A DNA stretch of 64,000 bases from Planctomycetales bacterium (GTDB lineage: Bacteria; Planctomycetota; Planctomycetia; Planctomycetales; Planctomycetaceae), in the NCBI GenBank assembly GCA_028285345.1, contig JANQPT010000044.1:682001-746000 (forward strand). The letters run 5' to 3'. A program made the position numbers and the translations under genes. The notes below the pieces were generated by a model. That model did no database searches. It saw only the letters and a list, made by a program, of their open reading frames with translations, and had not been told where the DNA came from. Shown here piece after piece: positions 56,607 to 64,000 of the stretch (its first letter is position 1; the number at the start of each line of letters is the position of its first letter).

Positions 56607-56786
56607 CAGATAATTGCGCGCAGAGACGCCGAGTCGCAGAGAGAACCAAGCCATCTTCGACCGAGAAAAGTTGGTCAATACGATGGGATCGATTGGGCTT
56701 ACCAGATTTCTCATGAGATGCCGAACCCACGGTCAACTCGTTTAACTTTCCTCCTCTGCGTCTCCGCGTCTCTGCGCGAGATTTTT
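56607..56786. repeat. Inverted-repeat element CGCAGAG, copy B
   Basis: Arms 56616-56641 and 56754-56780 pair well (CTCTGCGTCTCCGCGTCTCTGCGCGAG on the right), followed by ATTTTTTCA. GCGCATC-CGGCCAC words flank it at 56583-56600 and 56816-56831 and also occur before copy A. The three elements fill the 748-nt gap 56168-56915 before the dehydratase gene. Confidence 0.8.
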
Positions 56787-56915
56787 TCATTCATCGGGGG
56801 TAGGTCCCGATTACTGCGCATCGCGGCCACCCTTTGCGGCGGTCCGTTTCCACTGGCGCTGTCTCTCCGTTTATGATGGAATCGTTCTATTCCATCGTTT
56901 CAGCGGAGCACAGCC

Positions 56916-58127
56916 ATGACTCACCCACCTGCGACTCAGAACCTCCATCGCCGCGATTTGCTCGGCTGCATGGGAGCGGCCGCTGCTGCGACCGCGTTTG
57001 CCGGACAGTCGGCTTTTGCGGCGAACCCCGCGGCTGAAGTCGGCGACCGCACGTCGTCGATCCGCATCACCGGGCTGAAGCCGAACATCTGCCGCGACCG
57101 CGTCTATGTCAAAATCGACACCAATCACGGCATCAGCGGCTGGGGCGAGATTAAGGGCGTCGTGCCCAGCGTCGCCGCGGCGCTCGCCACGTCGATGTTC
57201 GAATTGCTCGACGGCCAAAACCCGACGCGCATCGAGCATCTCTGGCAGTCTCTATATCGCGCTGAGCGGAACCAGCGCGGTGGCGCGTTTATGGTGCACT
57301 GCATCGCCGGCATCGACATGGCGCTGTGGGACATCACCGGCCAGTTGTGGGGCGTTCCGGTGTACCGCATGTTGGGCGGGCCGCTCCGCGAAAAGATTCG
57401 CGTCTATCCCTCAGAGAAGGCGATCAAAATCGGCAGTGGTCCACAACCGCAATCGGGCGATCCGGATGAAATCGAAGTGATGGTCCAAGCAGTCCGCCGG
57501 GCCCGCGAAGCAGTGGGCGAAGACGGCGCGGTGATGTTCGACGCCCACAGCGCCGTGCCGCCCGCCATGCTATTGCAATTCGCCGCTGCCATCGAGCCTT
57601 ACGATATCCTATTCCTCGAGGAACCGGCGGTGCCGGGAAACATCGAGGTCTTCAAACGGCTCAAACAGCAGATTCGCATTCCGCTCGCGGCCGGAGAACG
57701 GGACCGCACGATCTGGGGCATCATGCCCTACCTCGCGGAGAAGGCACTCGACATCGTGCAGCCCGATTGCGGCTACACGGGCGGGATCAGCCAGATGAAA
57801 AAAATCGCCACGCTCGCCGAAGCCTACATGACCCCGCTCGCTCCGCACTGCACGCAGTCTTATCTGGGCATGACCGCCAGCTTCCACGTCGCCGCATCAG
57901 TCCCGCTGTTCTTGATCCACGAGTCGTACGACGACAAGCTGCTGGGCACGATTGTCAAACCGCACTGGAAGCGGACGAAAGACGGCCACGTGACATTGCC
58001 GGAGGGGACCGGCTTGTGTCTGGACGTCGACGAAGACGCGCTGGCCAAAGTCGCCGCTGATCCCAATTACAAATACCGCTGGCGCGGGCCAAAGTACAAC
58101 GCGGACGGGTCGGTGACCGATTATTGA
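56916..58127 (+). CDS. Mandelate racemase/enolase superfamily enzyme, galactonate dehydratase-like, Tat-exported
   Basis: 403 residues. Tat-like leader HRRDLLGCMGAAAAATAFAG. Metal ligands D209, E235 and E261, with H211 and H311 as acid/base residues. The spacings (26, 26, 50, and +2 for the first His) are those I recall for E. coli D-galactonate dehydratase (D183, H185, E209, E235, H285), so beta-elimination of water from a sugar acid is likely. The C-terminal block PLAPHCTQSYLGMTASFHVAASVPLFLIHE also fits. It is unusual in that most such enzymes are cytoplasmic; a Tat leader implies export. GGAG seven bases before ATG. Neighbour of BlaI/M56 genes, not obviously linked to them. Confidence 0.88.
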   Translation: MTHPPATQNLHRRDLLGCMGAAAAATAFAGQSAFAANPAAEVGDRTSSIRITGLKPNICRDRVYVKIDTNHGISGWGEIKGVVPSVAAALATSMFELLDGQNPTRIEHLWQSLYRAERNQRGGAFMVHCIAGIDMALWDITGQLWGVPVYRMLGGPLREKIRVYPSEKAIKIGSGPQPQSGDPDEIEVMVQAVRRAREAVGEDGAVMFDAHSAVPPAMLLQFAAAIEPYDILFLEEPAVPGNIEVFKRLKQQIRIPLAAGERDRTIWGIMPYLAEKALDIVQPDCGYTGGISQMKKIATLAEAYMTPLAPHCTQSYLGMTASFHVAASVPLFLIHESYDDKLLGTIVKPHWKRTKDGHVTLPEGTGLCLDVDEDALAKVAADPNYKYRWRGPKYNADGSVTDY

Positions 58128-58169
58128 CGATGGCTTTTTGCCACGCGGCGATTCCTGAAGCTCCTGCGC

Positions 58170-58213
58170 TTGACAATGATTACAATCGTAGTCATAATCT
58201 GGCTACAGTTGTA
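58170..58213 (+). promoter_or_regulatory. Promoter with two BlaI/CopY-like operator dyads
   Basis: TTGACA (58170-58175, perfect), 17-nt spacer, CATAAT (58193-58198, five of six). Operator-like sequences: TACAATCGTA (58181-58190) inside the spacer and TACAGTTGTA (58204-58213), an exact TACAnnTGTA dyad, at about the +1 site. TACAnnTGTA is the known operator core of CopY and related to BlaI/MecI sites. Both positions would block RNA polymerase, so autorepression by the BlaI protein encoded 17 bases downstream is expected. One of the clearest regulatory sites in the window. Confidence 0.8.
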
Positions 58214-58229
58214 ATCACAAGGAGCTCGC

Positions 58230-58607
58230 ATGCCCCCGCTGAAAATCTCCGACGCCGAGTGGGACGTGATGCAGGTCGTCTGGACACTCAAAAAGGCGAC
58301 CGCCGCCGAAGTGATCGACGAATTGGCGGAAGCCAAGGAGTGGAATCACCGCACGATCCGCACGTTGCTGGGCCGGCTGGTCGAAAAAGGAGCGCTCACT
58401 GCTCAAACGGCGGGGAACCGCAACGTCTACAAGGCCGCAATTAGCCGCGCGCAGTGCGTGAAGCTGGAGAGCAGTTCCTTTCTGGAAAAGATCTTCGGCG
58501 GCGATGTCAATTCGCTCCTCGCCCACTTCATCCGCGATCCGCAGGTCTCTGCGGAGGACCTCGCAGAATTGCAGAAGCTGCTAGACAAGCAGCGAAAAAA
58601 GAACTGA
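58230..58607 (+). CDS. BlaI/MecI/CopY family transcriptional repressor
   Basis: 125 residues: winged helix-turn-helix (MPPLKISDAEWDVMQVVWTLKKATAAEVIDELAEA...WNHRTIRTLLGRLVEKGAL) and a C-terminal helical dimerisation part with the SSFLEKIFGGDVNSLLAHF block in which BlaI is cleaved when its M56 partner is activated. AAGGAG five bases before ATG. The M56 gene begins 33 nt downstream. Its operator is predicted at 58181-58213. Confidence 0.95.
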   Translation: MPPLKISDAEWDVMQVVWTLKKATAAEVIDELAEAKEWNHRTIRTLLGRLVEKGALTAQTAGNRNVYKAAISRAQCVKLESSSFLEKIFGGDVNSLLAHFIRDPQVSAEDLAELQKLLDKQRKKN

Positions 58608-58640
58608 CCGCAGTCACGCGATCTGATCAAGGAACTCGAC

Positions 58641-61600
58641 ATGTCCGATTCAGCGCAGCTCTTGGAATCGACGTTTCAATCCGTTCTGTGGCTCTCCTGG
58701 CAAGGAACACTGCTGACGCTCGTTGTCGCAGTCGGTCTGCTGCTCGCCGGACGGCGAATTTCCGCGCATTGGCGATACTTGGCGTGGGCACTCGTGGTGC
58801 TGCGGTTGTTATTGGTCTGGGGCGTCGCCTCACCGTTCAGCCTCTACAATCTCGCGATTGCCGATGCTCCAACGCGGTTGGCTCAAGGTGCTGACGCGAC
58901 CGATGAGGTCGTCATGCCCACAGACGAAGTCGCGGCCGTTCCTCTCGATTTTGAGCCGGTGATTCAACCGCTCGACGACACGATAACGGATCCAGTGGTC
59001 GACACAGGTGAGACGCTCTCCGAGCCGCCAGCAGTCGTAATGACTGCGACGGACGGCGAAGTGTGGGAGCCGCTGCCGGCCGTCGGCGCTGCCGAACCAG
59101 TTCCGTCGGGTGAGGTTCAAGATTGGACGGCAGCAGTCTGGGTATTGTTGGGTGTGGTATGGGCAGTTGGGGCGTGTGTCGTCGCGGTTCGACTTATCCG
59201 GCTACAACGGCAGGTAGCGCAGATTCTCGCGCGCGGCGGCGATGCTCCCGCTGAGCTGAACCAACAGGTCGCCCATCTGGCCCAAAGCACCGGTCTGTGG
59301 CGCTCAGTTCGCGTCCGCGTGCTCACGGAAAACTTCGGACCGGCTGTCAGCGGGTTGTGGCGGCCGACGCTCTATCTCCCCAGTTGGATGCTCGATTCCC
59401 TGTCGCGCGAGGAACGGGAACTTGTCATCCGCCACGAACTGTCGCATCTCGAGCGTGGGGACATCGTGATGATGTGGGTCATGGCCGCCGTCCGCGTGGT
59501 GCACTGGTTCAATCCCTGCGTGCGGTGGGCGCTCGGCCGGCTGCAACAGGAGTGTGAACTCGCCTGCGACGAGCGGGTGCTGTCCGGTATCGATTCCAAT
59601 GCGCGCAGCAGCTACGCGCGGCTGCTGCTCCGCGTCGTGGAGCAAGCCACCCAACCGCCGGCTGCACCGTCACTGCTGACGTTCTCCCGCAATGCGCGGC
59701 AGTTGAAGACGCGCCTTGAATCTGCCGGGGCGTACCACCGCCCAAAACTGCGAACTAATCTCGTTGCCGCTTGCGCCATCGGATTACTGGCCGTCGCGGG
59801 ACTGACGAACGGTCTGGCGGAGGATCCTCAAGAGACTCGGAAGGCTGAAGTCGAATCGGCGGGGGACGCCGACGCTCAGAGTGAATCCGCTAAGACGTCA
59901 AGTAACAATGCGGAGGAACCAACCGTCGTTTTCAACGGCGTCTGCGTCGATGACGAGGGAAACGGCCTGCCTGGGATTCAATTACGGGCTTACGGCCGCG
60001 AGACGCCCGTCGCGAAAGTGGAAATCTTGGGCCGATTCCGCACCGACGAGAATGGCAAATTCCGAATCGAGTTGCCGCGCGAAGACTTGGTGCTCAAACC
60101 GGGCAGGTATTGTCGCGTTATCTTGACGGCAACTTCCCTCCGCTACAACTCGCGATATCAACCGCTGACGCTTGAGGAATCGAAAAAGCGGATTGAGATG
60201 CAGTTCACCAAGCGCGGCGAATCGCTACGGGGAAGGATTGTCGACGAGAGGGGCCAGCCACGACCAGGGGTCTCGGTCTATCTCCCGAATGTGATCGGCC
60301 GGCCGATTCCGGGATTCAACAGCAGCTTGACCAACGAGGAGGGTCAATTTGAAATCCCCGATTGCGACCTTCCTGTAAATCGAGAACCTGAGGATGTCAT
60401 TGAACCCAAGCAGAAGACGACTTTCATAACGTACTCTTTGTTGACGATGCACCCAGATTATCCAACGACGGCGCACATGGTGAGTCCCGACGACAACGAT
60501 TTTGAGCTTGTCTTGCGTGAAGGAGGAACCTTCAACGGCCGGGTCGTGGACGACGTCACCGGGAAACCGGTCGCCGGCTGCATCGTCTCCGCGCAGGGCG
60601 TCAAAGATAGCGGATGGGCTCGAACAGAAACGGATGCCGAGGGAAGATACAAACTGTCAATGCCGGTCGATCGCTACAACATTTGGGCGTCCCTGAAAGA
60701 TCGCGTGCCGGTCGCTCTGGACAGCGTCGAAGCGATCAAAGGGGAAGTTCAAAACGTGCCCGACATCCGCATGGTTGAGGGCGGATTTATCGTAGGCCGA
60801 GTGGTGGACGCCAATACCGGCAAGCCGGTATCGCAGAACCGGCTGCGAAATCGGCCACTGCAAGTGGCCCACTATGGTCCTGCCCGTCCGCGCAGCGGTG
60901 CTGCAGTTCTCAGCGCGCCGATCGACCAAGACGGCAAGTTTCGTCTTCGGGTCGCGCCGGGTGAAAACTTTGTTTATTTGATGTCGACTGAACTGGAGAT
61001 CCTCCGATCAAGCCGGAACGGCGACATCTCAATCAAAGACGGCGAGACGGTCGAGTTAGACTACTTCGTCAAACTCAAAGCGGCCTATTTGGCCAACGAC
61101 TTTCACGGCAACGAATCGAAGGTCACCAGGCTGCTGCGAGAGTTGCACCAATTGCAGCTCAATTCCGAAACCGGTAGTTTGCCCTGGGCACGCAAACTGC
61201 GAGAACTGATTTTGCTGGGGCCCGAAGCGGTTCCGGAACTATGCGCGGCCCTGGACGCCACACCGGCCAACAATCGGCTGATGCTGCGGTCGATTCCCTT
61301 CATCCTGCGCGGCATCGGCGATAAACGGGCCATCCCGGCACTGATTCGTGCCATTCCTCGGTGTTACGGTAATGACGGCAGCGATATGGGTTACGCGTGC
61401 GACGATCCGGAATTGCTGAAATTCCTCCAGCAACACCACCACTGGCCGCGCAACCGGGATACTCGCGGGCTTTACCGCTATGGCCGGCCCATAAATGAGG
61501 TGTTTGGCGCGTTGGAGAATTGGAGCGGGCTGGTGAATGATAAGTATCAGCTTCAGTATGTCATTGATGATGAATGCACGCCGCGTCAACGCCAGCTGAG

Positions 61601-62333
61601 GCGGCAGTTGTTCCAAGACGCTGCGGTCCGCTGGGAGCGGTGGTGGAAACGGCATTGGCGCGAACACGTTTCACGAGCCAACTGGTCGGACGTGAGAGTC
61701 AACTTGCCCGAATTTAAACCCGAGGAGCCAGCCGTCTATCAATTGGACCGTACCAAACCCCTAAAACGTGTCACCGGTCGCGGCGGCAGCATCGCTCAGT
61801 CAGTTTACAACGTGAAATCCCACGGAACATTCTTCGATCTCGACACCGGTCGTCGAGCGGGATTACCCCAGCGATGGAGAGAACGGAGCCGCGACGAATT
61901 GTATCGGCTGCAGCCGGAAATCATTGCCTGGGCGAAGTCGGAAGGTTTTGATTTGATGGGAACGGAAATTCAGCATCAGGGCAAGAACCATTTTGTGCTG
62001 CAGGGTATTGATCTGGAAGCGTGGGAGATCCCTCAGTCCTTCTGGAAAAACGGAGAGGCAGTGGCGCCGCAGACAATGATCGACAAAGGACGTCCGGTGA
62101 AAGACTTGATTGCCCACTTCGATGATCAAACCGGCACGTTCGCTCACGATGAGACTGCAGTATTCTTTTATATCACCAACGAAGGTACTCCCGGAAAGCT
62201 GTATCTCGGGGTGCAGGTTCAAGACACGAACATCGTCCGCGGCGCCCCTTCGCCCAAGAATCGCGAACTCAACCCCATCGGTTTCCGGAAAGGCCGTCGG
62301 TTTGGACTCGCCGTACTCGCCAAAGACGAGTGA
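58641..62333 (+). CDS. M56 (BlaR1-like) membrane metalloprotease sensor with carboxypeptidase-regulatory-like repeats and C-terminal extension
   Basis: 1230 residues. Membrane spans around 13-31, 42-63, 158-180 and 275-293, with HELSH (265-269) and nearby GDIVMMW in the M56 domain, then a further hydrophobic span near 375-392. The region from about 425 carries four carboxypeptidase-regulatory-like (beta-sandwich) units, e.g. TVVFNGVCVDDEGNGLPGI, SLRGRIVDERGQPRPGV, GTFNGRVVDDVTGKPVAG and GFIVGRVVDANTGKPVS, followed by a HEAT-like helical part (AVPELCAALDATP...GDKRAIPALIRAI) and an unassigned C-terminal domain. Typical BlaR1 carries a beta-lactam-binding domain instead. AAGGA seven bases before ATG. 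Likely cleaves BlaI on signal. Confidence 0.88.
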   Translation: MSDSAQLLESTFQSVLWLSWQGTLLTLVVAVGLLLAGRRISAHWRYLAWALVVLRLLLVWGVASPFSLYNLAIADAPTRLAQGADATDEVVMPTDEVAAVPLDFEPVIQPLDDTITDPVVDTGETLSEPPAVVMTATDGEVWEPLPAVGAAEPVPSGEVQDWTAAVWVLLGVVWAVGACVVAVRLIRLQRQVAQILARGGDAPAELNQQVAHLAQSTGLWRSVRVRVLTENFGPAVSGLWRPTLYLPSWMLDSLSREERELVIRHELSHLERGDIVMMWVMAAVRVVHWFNPCVRWALGRLQQECELACDERVLSGIDSNARSSYARLLLRVVEQATQPPAAPSLLTFSRNARQLKTRLESAGAYHRPKLRTNLVAACAIGLLAVAGLTNGLAEDPQETRKAEVESAGDADAQSESAKTSSNNAEEPTVVFNGVCVDDEGNGLPGIQLRAYGRETPVAKVEILGRFRTDENGKFRIELPREDLVLKPGRYCRVILTATSLRYNSRYQPLTLEESKKRIEMQFTKRGESLRGRIVDERGQPRPGVSVYLPNVIGRPIPGFNSSLTNEEGQFEIPDCDLPVNREPEDVIEPKQKTTFITYSLLTMHPDYPTTAHMVSPDDNDFELVLREGGTFNGRVVDDVTGKPVAGCIVSAQGVKDSGWARTETDAEGRYKLSMPVDRYNIWASLKDRVPVALDSVEAIKGEVQNVPDIRMVEGGFIVGRVVDANTGKPVSQNRLRNRPLQVAHYGPARPRSGAAVLSAPIDQDGKFRLRVAPGENFVYLMSTELEILRSSRNGDISIKDGETVELDYFVKLKAAYLANDFHGNESKVTRLLRELHQLQLNSETGSLPWARKLRELILLGPEAVPELCAALDATPANNRLMLRSIPFILRGIGDKRAIPALIRAIPRCYGNDGSDMGYACDDPELLKFLQQHHHWPRNRDTRGLYRYGRPINEVFGALENWSGLVNDKYQLQYVIDDECTPRQRQLRRQLFQDAAVRWERWWKRHWREHVSRANWSDVRVNLPEFKPEEPAVYQLDRTKPLKRVTGRGGSIAQSVYNVKSHGTFFDLDTGRRAGLPQRWRERSRDELYRLQPEIIAWAKSEGFDLMGTEIQHQGKNHFVLQGIDLEAWEIPQSFWKNGEAVAPQTMIDKGRPVKDLIAHFDDQTGTFAHDETAVFFYITNEGTPGKLYLGVQVQDTNIVRGAPSPKNRELNPIGFRKGRRFGLAVLAKDE

Positions 62334-62355
62334 CGCCTCGACCCTGCCGCCAGTT

Positions 62356-63336
62356 TCAACAGGACGCTACCTGTGCAGCATTCAAGTTTATCGGAACCTG
62401 CTCTTCGACTCGGCGCCCTTCGGTCACCGGCGTCGCCGGGACCAAAAAGGCCGAGACGTTCAACACGATCATTAGTGAAGCGAACGAGACCAGCCCCATG
62501 AATAGGGCGATCCCCAGGTGCATGCCGATCGTCGCCAGTACCACCGGCGTCCGCGTGCGGCGATTCCAGACCAGTGCGATGTAGGCGACCTCCAGGATCA
62601 CCGTCGCCGCGCCAACGAACGTCGGCAGCCACGGCACGGATGCGAGCCAACTGAAATCGTATTGCGCCAATTCCGGCATCATCACCGCCCGCCAGATCGC
62701 CTCGCCGTTCCACCATTGGGCTCCCATCCCCTTCTCGACTCCCGACGCGAAGTACATCATCGCCAGGTGCAGTTGCAGAAACCGCACGCCGATACGGGCC
62801 GCAATCGAATTCACCGCCCCGCCCCGCCCCATGCGGGCGTCGATCGAGTAAGCGGCCCCCAGCGGCAACCACAGTGCGTAAAAGAGCGAGACGCGTGCGA
62901 ACGAATCGACGCCGTATACGGTTGCCGGGCTGGTATTCGACAGAAACACCTGCATGATGAACGTCGTGATGCACGCAGCGCGTGTTCCCCAGCCCAGCAA
63001 GAGGCAGACCAATGCGGCGATATAGATTGAGAAGATCAGATAAAGTCCGCCGTTGGCTCCCAGTCCGATCGCGTCGAACAGGCCGGAAAACCAGTTCAGA
63101 TGCGGATAGGCCCAGGACATCAGCGACGGATTCGCCGGATCGTAGGTCACCAGCCAGTCGATTAACCCGTCCCGTCCGTAGAGATCGCGGACGTTGGCTG
63201 CGAGCGTAAACGCCTGGACCAGCAACACTCCCGCCAAGCCGATGCGGAACACCGCCAGCGGTTTCGCCGAAGCGGGTTCCGCGAAGAAATTGTAGACGCC
63301 GTTTTTGATGGAGGACAGCTTTTCACGATTGATCAT
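62356..63336 (-). CDS. HTTM domain membrane protein
   Basis: 326 residues, six to eight membrane spans. HTTM (horizontally transferred transmembrane) proteins are related to vitamin K-dependent gamma-carboxylase membrane parts. Features: PLAVFRIGLAGVLLVQAF near 29, YGRDGLIDWL near 53, ASGVEKGMGAQWWNGEAIWRAVM near 200 and GMHLGIALFMGL near 274. Its start ATG overlaps the stop of the preceding small gene (ATGA), so the two are co-translated. C-terminal tail is polar. Enzymatic activity not established for this branch. Confidence 0.9.
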   Translation of the reverse strand: MINREKLSSIKNGVYNFFAEPASAKPLAVFRIGLAGVLLVQAFTLAANVRDLYGRDGLIDWLVTYDPANPSLMSWAYPHLNWFSGLFDAIGLGANGGLYLIFSIYIAALVCLLLGWGTRAACITTFIMQVFLSNTSPATVYGVDSFARVSLFYALWLPLGAAYSIDARMGRGGAVNSIAARIGVRFLQLHLAMMYFASGVEKGMGAQWWNGEAIWRAVMMPELAQYDFSWLASVPWLPTFVGAATVILEVAYIALVWNRRTRTPVVLATIGMHLGIALFMGLVSFASLMIVLNVSAFLVPATPVTEGRRVEEQVPINLNAAQVASC

Positions 63337-63911
63337 TTGGTCACCTGCACGATTTCCGGCATCGCAATCGCGTGCCCCTGTCCGTCATTTTTGAATGTGA
63401 TTTGGTAAAGGTCGATCCACTCCGGTCGTTTGCCTTGGCGATATTCGTCCATCGTGGGAAAATCGACCTGCGGAACTTGCATCCCCTCTTGCGCCAGCTT
63501 GATGCCGTACGCTTGAACTTGCACCTTGATCGTCTTGGCCTGCGGATTGCGGCTGAACATCGTGTCGGCCATGGAACGCATGAAGTGAAACGCCGTTTCG
63601 TCATCGACACCGCGCAGTACGTTGGCGGTGCTTCCCAGACGCAGATTGGCTTCGTGCGACTTTCCGTAATTGAGATCGTCCTGCCAGGTCCGGCCCGTCT
63701 CGTCGGTCAAGGTAAATGTGACCCGCTCCTGATGGCGAACTCCCGGCGCGAAGAACGCGTAGGTATTGTCGGCGCCCGAGATGCCGGTATAGATTCGCAA
63801 CAATTTCCCCGGAAACGTCGTCGCCGGCAACAGTTGAATTCGCGCCATGCCCAGCCCCACCAGTCCAATCTGGCAGATCGCCAGCACGATCAGTAGTTTT
63901 GATTTCAGCAT
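63333..63911 (-). CDS. Hypothetical exported partner of the HTTM protein
   Basis: 192 residues with an N-terminal membrane segment (about 4-22, LLIVLAICQIGLVGLGMAR) and a soluble beta/alpha part: YTGISGADNTYAFFAPGV, RVTFTLTDETGRTWQDD and a DEYRQGKRPEWIDLYQITF ending. Small extracytoplasmic proteins of this kind are often found immediately upstream of HTTM genes. AGGGG eight bases before ATG. Overlap of the stop with the HTTM ATG (ATGA). No independent family name recognised. Confidence 0.8.
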   Translation of the reverse strand: MLKSKLLIVLAICQIGLVGLGMARIQLLPATTFPGKLLRIYTGISGADNTYAFFAPGVRHQERVTFTLTDETGRTWQDDLNYGKSHEANLRLGSTANVLRGVDDETAFHFMRSMADTMFSRNPQAKTIKVQVQAYGIKLAQEGMQVPQVDFPTMDEYRQGKRPEWIDLYQITFKNDGQGHAIAMPEIVQVTK

Positions 63912-64000
63912 TGGTTTGTCCCCTTCGGCGACGGCAGAAGCTTCGGGTAAAAAGAGGGCCGATGTCGCGTGAATCGAGTTCGCACGAACATCGGCCAGTG

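Noticed and set aside
56268-56786. CRISPR-like array
   Set aside because: Only two long (160 bp) copies with inverted arms and unequal spacing; no short regular repeats and no cas genes in the window.
58230-62333. Beta-lactam resistance operon
   Set aside because: The BlaI-M56 pair is present, but there is no penicillin-binding sensor domain and no beta-lactamase or mecA-like gene.

Overview
The window is about 64 kb of chromosomal DNA from a member of the Planctomycetota, most likely of the Planctomycetaceae/Planctomycetales type. This rests on several lineage-typical families in one place: a DUF1549/DUF1553 protein with an N-terminal cytochrome motif paired with a DUF1501 protein, a second DUF1501 protein, prepilin-like DUF1559 proteins, a HEAT-plus-haem protein of the 'putative haem-binding domain' type, several Tat-signal oxidoreductase/hydrolase-like proteins, M56/BlaI sensor pairs, and long intergenic spaces rich in imperfect inverted repeats. 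No rRNA, tRNA, CRISPR array, prophage or intact insertion sequence was seen.

Layout. 0-8 kb: the 3' part of folC, then a convergent three-gene operon encoding a PilM-PilN fusion and two single-span membrane proteins; all three carry Arg/Gly-rich and Asp/Glu-rich disordered stretches. 8.6-13.3 kb: a GH38-like protein lacking the expected catalytic residues, cytidylate kinase (cmk), and a degenerate DUF1559 protein. 13.4-21 kb: small hypotheticals, an LRR protein, an FG-GAP protein, a polytopic membrane protein, a thiamine-diphosphate 2-oxoacid decarboxylase and two tandem paralogous lipoproteins. 21.5-25.4 kb: the DUF1549/1553 and DUF1501 pair. 25.4-31.6 kb: an accessory-looking, repeat-rich stretch with a DUF1963 protein, an NTF2-like membrane protein, a beta-propeller hydrolase-like protein and a TlpA-type lipoprotein. 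31.9-39.1 kb: a co-directional minus-strand block of CDF metal transporter, AsmA-like protein, M48 lipoprotein protease, CvpA protein and YdjM-like membrane hydrolase. 39.3-43.7 kb: a haem/HEAT protein, then a GT2 plus PMT/ArnT-like glycosyltransferase pair. 43.7-52.4 kb: many small accessory genes (minigluzincin-like protein, DUF6817, archaemetzincin, LRR, a repeat-built mini-protein, SMI1/KNR4, GDPD, Gfo/Idh/MocA). 52.7-58.1 kb: a DUF1559-lipoprotein pair, DUF1501, a cluster of inverted repeats, and a galactonate-dehydratase-like enolase-superfamily enzyme. 58.2-64 kb: a BlaI repressor and giant M56 sensor behind a clear self-regulated promoter, then an HTTM membrane protein with a small partner.

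How the genes fit together: the PilM/N operon points to type IV pilus or type II secretion inner-membrane assembly; the two DUF1559 proteins are pseudopilin-like, so they could be clients of that machinery (inference). The Tat-exported DUF1501, Gfo/Idh/MocA, MR/MLE, GH38-like and propeller proteins fit the carbohydrate-degrading lifestyle of planctomycetes. The CDF/CvpA pair carries unusual His-rich tails. The most unusual items are the RGG/acidic operon, the QKVQKV mini-protein made of DUF1559 fragments, the BlaI promoter with two operator-like dyads, and at least four families of dispersed palindromic intergenic repeats.
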